Shown here one piece after another: positions 6,583 to 9,148 of a stretch of 9,148 bases of DNA. The position numbers and the translations under genes were made by a program. Under the pieces are notes generated by a model that was not told the origin of the DNA, did no database searches, and saw only the letters and a program-made list of their open reading frames with translations. The stretch lies in NCBI GenBank assembly GCA_029879825.1, contig JAOUPL010000045.1, positions 1 through 9,148 on the forward strand, given 5' to 3'. Source of the stretch: Candidatus Bathyarchaeota archaeon. Lineage in GTDB: Archaea; Thermoproteota; Bathyarchaeia; Bathyarchaeales; Bathyarchaeaceae. Position 1 is the first letter of the stretch; each line of letters opens with the position of its first letter.

Positions 6583-8379
6583 ATGACTGTTGTGAAGCCT
6601 CCAGCTTTCGAGGAACTCGTTCAAACTTACGGCAGTCCCAAAGCCGCCGTCCAGCATCTCATAGAATCAGGATTCACTCCAGAACAAATAGAATGGAAGT
6701 GGGAAATTCCCTACCATCTAATACGCCTAATCATGGCAGGAGCGCCCCTGAAAAATCCAACCCCCTTCTCAAGCGTTGTGAAAGTATACGAACGCCTAAC
6801 AGTCTTGCGAAGCAAAAAGGGTAAGGAAACAGAACTCGCCCAATTCTTTCAACGAGAAGACTTAAGCTTGGAAATGAAAACAAGGCTTGCTCTAGGAACT
6901 CTCACAGACGAAGACCTAAAAGTGGGTCCGGGCACGGTGGAAAGAGCCATATCTATAGCCACCGGAACGGCCATACGCAAAGTAAGGAACTTACTCATAG
7001 ATTATGGCGAACACGGTGAGGTAGCCTTCCTCCTGAAAAAACCAAAGAAAGCAGAATTATCCGTGGAAGAAGCTTACGAAGCCATCAGACTTCTCCCAAA
7101 AATGACTAAGATCATGGAGCGAAACCTCCATATCTCGAGTCTGTTGAGGGTTGGTACGCCTGAAGAGGCGAAGTACGTGGTTAGACTTTTGCTGGGCGAC
7201 TTAAAGTTGGGATATCACCCGCGAACCGTGATTCGAGCCGCCGCAAAAGCCTACAACGTTTCATCCGAGCTTGTTGAAAGCGCCTGCGCCATACTAGGAG
7301 TAACCGAGGGAATCATGCTCGCGCCTAAAGGAGAACTAACGCTTTCCACTATAAAACTTCGACCTGGACAGTTTCTCAAACCTCAACTTGCTCATCTATA
7401 CGAGTCAGATAGGGGGGAGTTTCCGATGCGAGCTGAGTTCAAGCTAGACGGAAGCCGACTGCAAGTTCATAAATGGGGAACCCATACATGGCTTTTTTCA
7501 CGGAGAGCCACAGAAAAATCGGATACTCTACCTGAAATCGTCGATATCGCCAACAGTTTCGAGGCTCAGAGTTGCATTGTTGACAGCGAGGTCGTCGCCA
7601 TCGATGAAAAGGGAAGATTCCTTCCGTTTCAGTTCTTGCTGGAGAGAACGGTTCCCGGAAAGCCGTCTAAAGAAGAGCTGGAGCGAAGAAAAGAAAAGGT
7701 TAGGGTGACAATCCGAGCTTTCGATATTCTTTTCTTGAATGGCAGAGACTTGACTGATCTGCCTCTCTCGGAAAGAAGGAAATATCTCTTAGAGGTTGTT
7801 CCAACCGAGTATATCGTCGAAGGGAGAGACTGTGAAAACGAATTGGAGTTGATGAGATTTTACGAGGAAGCCTTGCACAGAGGTTTGGAGGGTATTGTGG
7901 TTAAGAACCTCAACTCAACCTACGAAGCTGGGCGGAGAACCTACAGTTGGCTGAAGTTGAAGCCGGAGCGTGACACCGTCGACTGCACAATTGTAAAGGC
8001 CTTGTATGGAAAGGGAAGGCGAGCTGGACTATACTCCTCCTTTCTGTTGGCAGTTCGAGGTCTGGAAAAGAAAAAACTTTACACCATTGGGAAGGTTTCG
8101 AACCTTCCCGAAGACACCATGGACATGCTTCGAGACATCGTAGAACAAAGCAAGATCACCCAAGATGACGAAGGAGTCTTTGTTAAACCATTTGTTGTGG
8201 TGGAGGTCACATACCAAGAGGTTCAGGAAACCGAAGAGTACACAAGCGGTTACGCCTTGAGGGTTCCGAAGGTTGTTAGGTTTCGACTGGACAAGACGAT
8301 TGAGGAAATCGACAATGTTGGGAAACTGCAAGCATTGTATGAACTGCAATATGAAAGGCATCCATTTCAGAGTCTGTAA
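6583..8379 (+). CDS. lig: ATP-dependent DNA ligase (archaeal type)
   Basis: This ligase seals nicks in duplex DNA through an enzyme-AMP intermediate, acting in replication and repair. It has 598 residues. An N-terminal DNA-binding domain (about 60-270) includes AKYVVRLLLGDLKLGYHPRTVIRAAAKAYNV. Motif I is EFKLDGSR with the adenylated Lys287. FSRRATEKSDTLPEI follows, then Glu336 in VDSEVVAID, Phe380-Asp381 in AFDILFLNG, motif IV EGIVVK (436-441) and motif V WLKLK (456-460). An OB-fold C-terminal part with RVPKVVRFRLDK ends the chain. Archaeal ligases usually begin at the segment matching FSSVVKVYERL (62-72). The preceding 60 residues are an extension whose SPKAAVQHLIESGFTPEQIEWKWEIPYHLIRLIM looks like a helix-turn-helix. 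The operon partner ATPase ends 14 bases upstream, and the leader GTGAAACGTC has only a weak GTGA ribosome site. The gene is convergent with the YkgJ-type gene. Confidence 0.93.
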   Translation: MTVVKPPAFEELVQTYGSPKAAVQHLIESGFTPEQIEWKWEIPYHLIRLIMAGAPLKNPTPFSSVVKVYERLTVLRSKKGKETELAQFFQREDLSLEMKTRLALGTLTDEDLKVGPGTVERAISIATGTAIRKVRNLLIDYGEHGEVAFLLKKPKKAELSVEEAYEAIRLLPKMTKIMERNLHISSLLRVGTPEEAKYVVRLLLGDLKLGYHPRTVIRAAAKAYNVSSELVESACAILGVTEGIMLAPKGELTLSTIKLRPGQFLKPQLAHLYESDRGEFPMRAEFKLDGSRLQVHKWGTHTWLFSRRATEKSDTLPEIVDIANSFEAQSCIVDSEVVAIDEKGRFLPFQFLLERTVPGKPSKEELERRKEKVRVTIRAFDILFLNGRDLTDLPLSERRKYLLEVVPTEYIVEGRDCENELELMRFYEEALHRGLEGIVVKNLNSTYEAGRRTYSWLKLKPERDTVDCTIVKALYGKGRRAGLYSSFLLAVRGLEKKKLYTIGKVSNLPEDTMDMLRDIVEQSKITQDDEGVFVKPFVVVEVTYQEVQETEEYTSGYALRVPKVVRFRLDKTIEEIDNVGKLQALYELQYERHPFQSL

Positions 8380-8387
8380 CCGTTCTT

Positions 8388-8909
8388 CTAGATTATTTTT
8401 CTTCCTCTGGTCCTAAAGTATTGTGGGTGATAGGGTATCCTAGATGTGGAGTAAAACTGCTTTTCACGTAGTCCCAAGGCGATTTCAACAAGTTCAGGTA
8501 CAATCTTGTACGTAAACCCTTGCGTTGGTTTCCCCCACCTTATTCCTACGCAGGCAGGATCAGCATAAACAAAAAAATCTCTGTCCCTGTATTTGTAGCC
8601 AGCTTCACTTGGTCTGCCGAATCTGGGTCTAGAGAGAACTTTGAAGGGCCAGAGCTTACAGGCCTTAGGCTTCATATCTTGCAGTCCGCAGAGCCATGTG
8701 TCATAAAGCTTGGTTAAGAAGATGCATGTGCCGTCGTCCTTTTTTCCTAGATAAAATTTGCTTACACTTGGCTGGGTAACTCCTACCCCATACTTTCTGA
8801 TGATGTCCACCCACTCGTTAAATCCTAGGACTACTTGATATCCTTTGCAGCATATGCCACAGGCAACACAGTTCCAAGATCCCACGTATCTCCAAGGGAT
8901 AGGTATCAT
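8388..8909 (-). CDS. YkgJ-family cysteine-cluster protein (putative zinc/iron chelating)
   Basis: This 173-residue protein carries the signature of the putative zinc- or iron-chelating CxxCxxCC family (PF03692, YkgJ-like). WNCVACGICCKGY gives Cys14, 17, 20 and 21. GTCIFL has Cys62, and WLCGLQDMKPKACKLWPF has Cys74 and Cys84. DPACVGI adds Cys120. The family is thought to bind a metal ion or FeS cluster, but its biochemical role is mostly unknown; some members are linked to protein or rRNA modification and flagellin methylation. There is no signal peptide or membrane segment, so it is probably cytoplasmic. The start at 8909 is supported by GGTGG (8917-8921) 7 bases upstream. It is a lone leftward gene whose stop is 8 bases from the ligase stop, so the two mRNAs probably overlap at their 3' ends. 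Confidence 0.82.
   Translation of the reverse strand: MIPIPWRYVGSWNCVACGICCKGYQVVLGFNEWVDIIRKYGVGVTQPSVSKFYLGKKDDGTCIFLTKLYDTWLCGLQDMKPKACKLWPFKVLSRPRFGRPSEAGYKYRDRDFFVYADPACVGIRWGKPTQGFTYKIVPELVEIALGLREKQFYSTSRIPYHPQYFRTRGRKII
8393..8406 (+). terminator. T-rich terminator after DNA ligase
   Basis: TTATTTTTCTTCCT starts 13 bases after the ligase stop codon and overlaps the last codons of the opposing YkgJ-type gene. A T-tract here fits archaeal factor-independent termination. Confidence 0.4.
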
Positions 8910-8916
8910 TCCTTAT

Positions 8917-8921
8917 CCACC
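8917..8921 (-). promoter_or_regulatory. Shine-Dalgarno of the YkgJ-type gene
   Basis: The minus strand reads GGTGG ATAAGGA ATG, so GGTGG lies 7 bases before the start codon at 8909 and supports that start. A second purine run, AAGGA, touches the ATG and is too close to serve. Confidence 0.55.
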
Positions 8922-8970
8922 GCAACGGACTTCTAGCTTAGCAGACCCAAAACATTCATGAAATGAGTGT

Positions 8971-8983
8971 GCTTTATAAAATC
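8971..8983 (-). promoter_or_regulatory. TATA box of the YkgJ-type gene
   Basis: The minus strand reads GATTTTATAAAGC, close to the archaeal TATA consensus. It predicts a transcription start near 8950 and a leader of about 42 bases. An 8-base palindrome TTCATGAA (8955-8962) lies next to the predicted start. From there to the window end (about 160 bases) I see no coding frame or RNA gene. Confidence 0.55.
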
Positions 8984-9148
8984 ATTTGTTTTGCATGAAG
9001 TTGCTCTGATGTAGACTCCTAATTCTTTCTTTAAACACTCTTAACATTCTCTCCAAAAGTTGCTGTTGTATCCTCGAGGAACCAAAATGTCGACTAGATT
9101 GTTGATCTTTGAGACGTGTATGCCCTAGAAGTTGGATTTTTGATGTGG

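Noticed and set aside
8985..9148. Search for a partial gene or tRNA at the right end
   Set aside because: All frames I followed are interrupted by stops after short runs, and I saw no tRNA acceptor or T-loop pattern.

Overview
This window reads as a stretch of archaeal chromosome, most likely from an uncultured anaerobe. The evidence is an ATP-dependent (KxDG) DNA ligase of archaeal/eukaryotic type, a KaiC/RadA-like ATPase with an N-terminal winged-helix-like domain, and TATA-like boxes about 25 bases upstream of plausible transcription starts. Purine-rich ribosome binding sites such as AGGTG and GGTGG and heavy use of AGA/AGG arginine codons agree with this. A TACK-type lineage such as Bathyarchaeia would fit, but that is inference; the window holds no rRNA or other phylogenetic marker.

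Left half (1-4573): an anaerobic acyl-CoA redox cluster arranged around a divergent promoter at about 1658-1800. Leftward run two consecutive subunits of the 2-hydroxyacyl-CoA dehydratase / benzoyl-CoA reductase family. The second starts directly after the stop codon of the first and leaves the window at base 1. Rightward run a 638-residue Old Yellow Enzyme-type flavoprotein with a 4Fe-4S site and a dinucleotide-binding half (enoate reductase / BaiCD / FadH-like), then a 3-hydroxyacyl-CoA dehydrogenase whose C-terminal domain is cut short. Together they suggest reductive or dehydrating steps on enoyl-, hydroxyacyl- or aromatic acyl-CoA thioesters, as in amino-acid fermentation or anaerobic aromatic degradation. 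The substrate cannot be read from sequence.

Middle (4574-5350): a convergent intergenic region, then a leftward single-gene nitroreductase with a clear TATA box and Shine-Dalgarno. A 188-base spacer follows, carrying back-to-back promoters for the nitroreductase and the next operon.

Right half (5351-8379): a two-gene rightward operon of the KaiC-like ATPase and, 14 bases later, DNA ligase, which suggests a DNA transaction or repair role for the ATPase. A direct repeat and an inverted repeat lie over the ATPase start codon.

Right end (8380-9148): a leftward YkgJ-type cysteine-rich protein (CxxCGxCC), convergent with the ligase and only 8 bases from it, with its own promoter. The last ~160 bases show nothing I can call. 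I saw no tRNA, rRNA, CRISPR array, insertion sequence or transposase.
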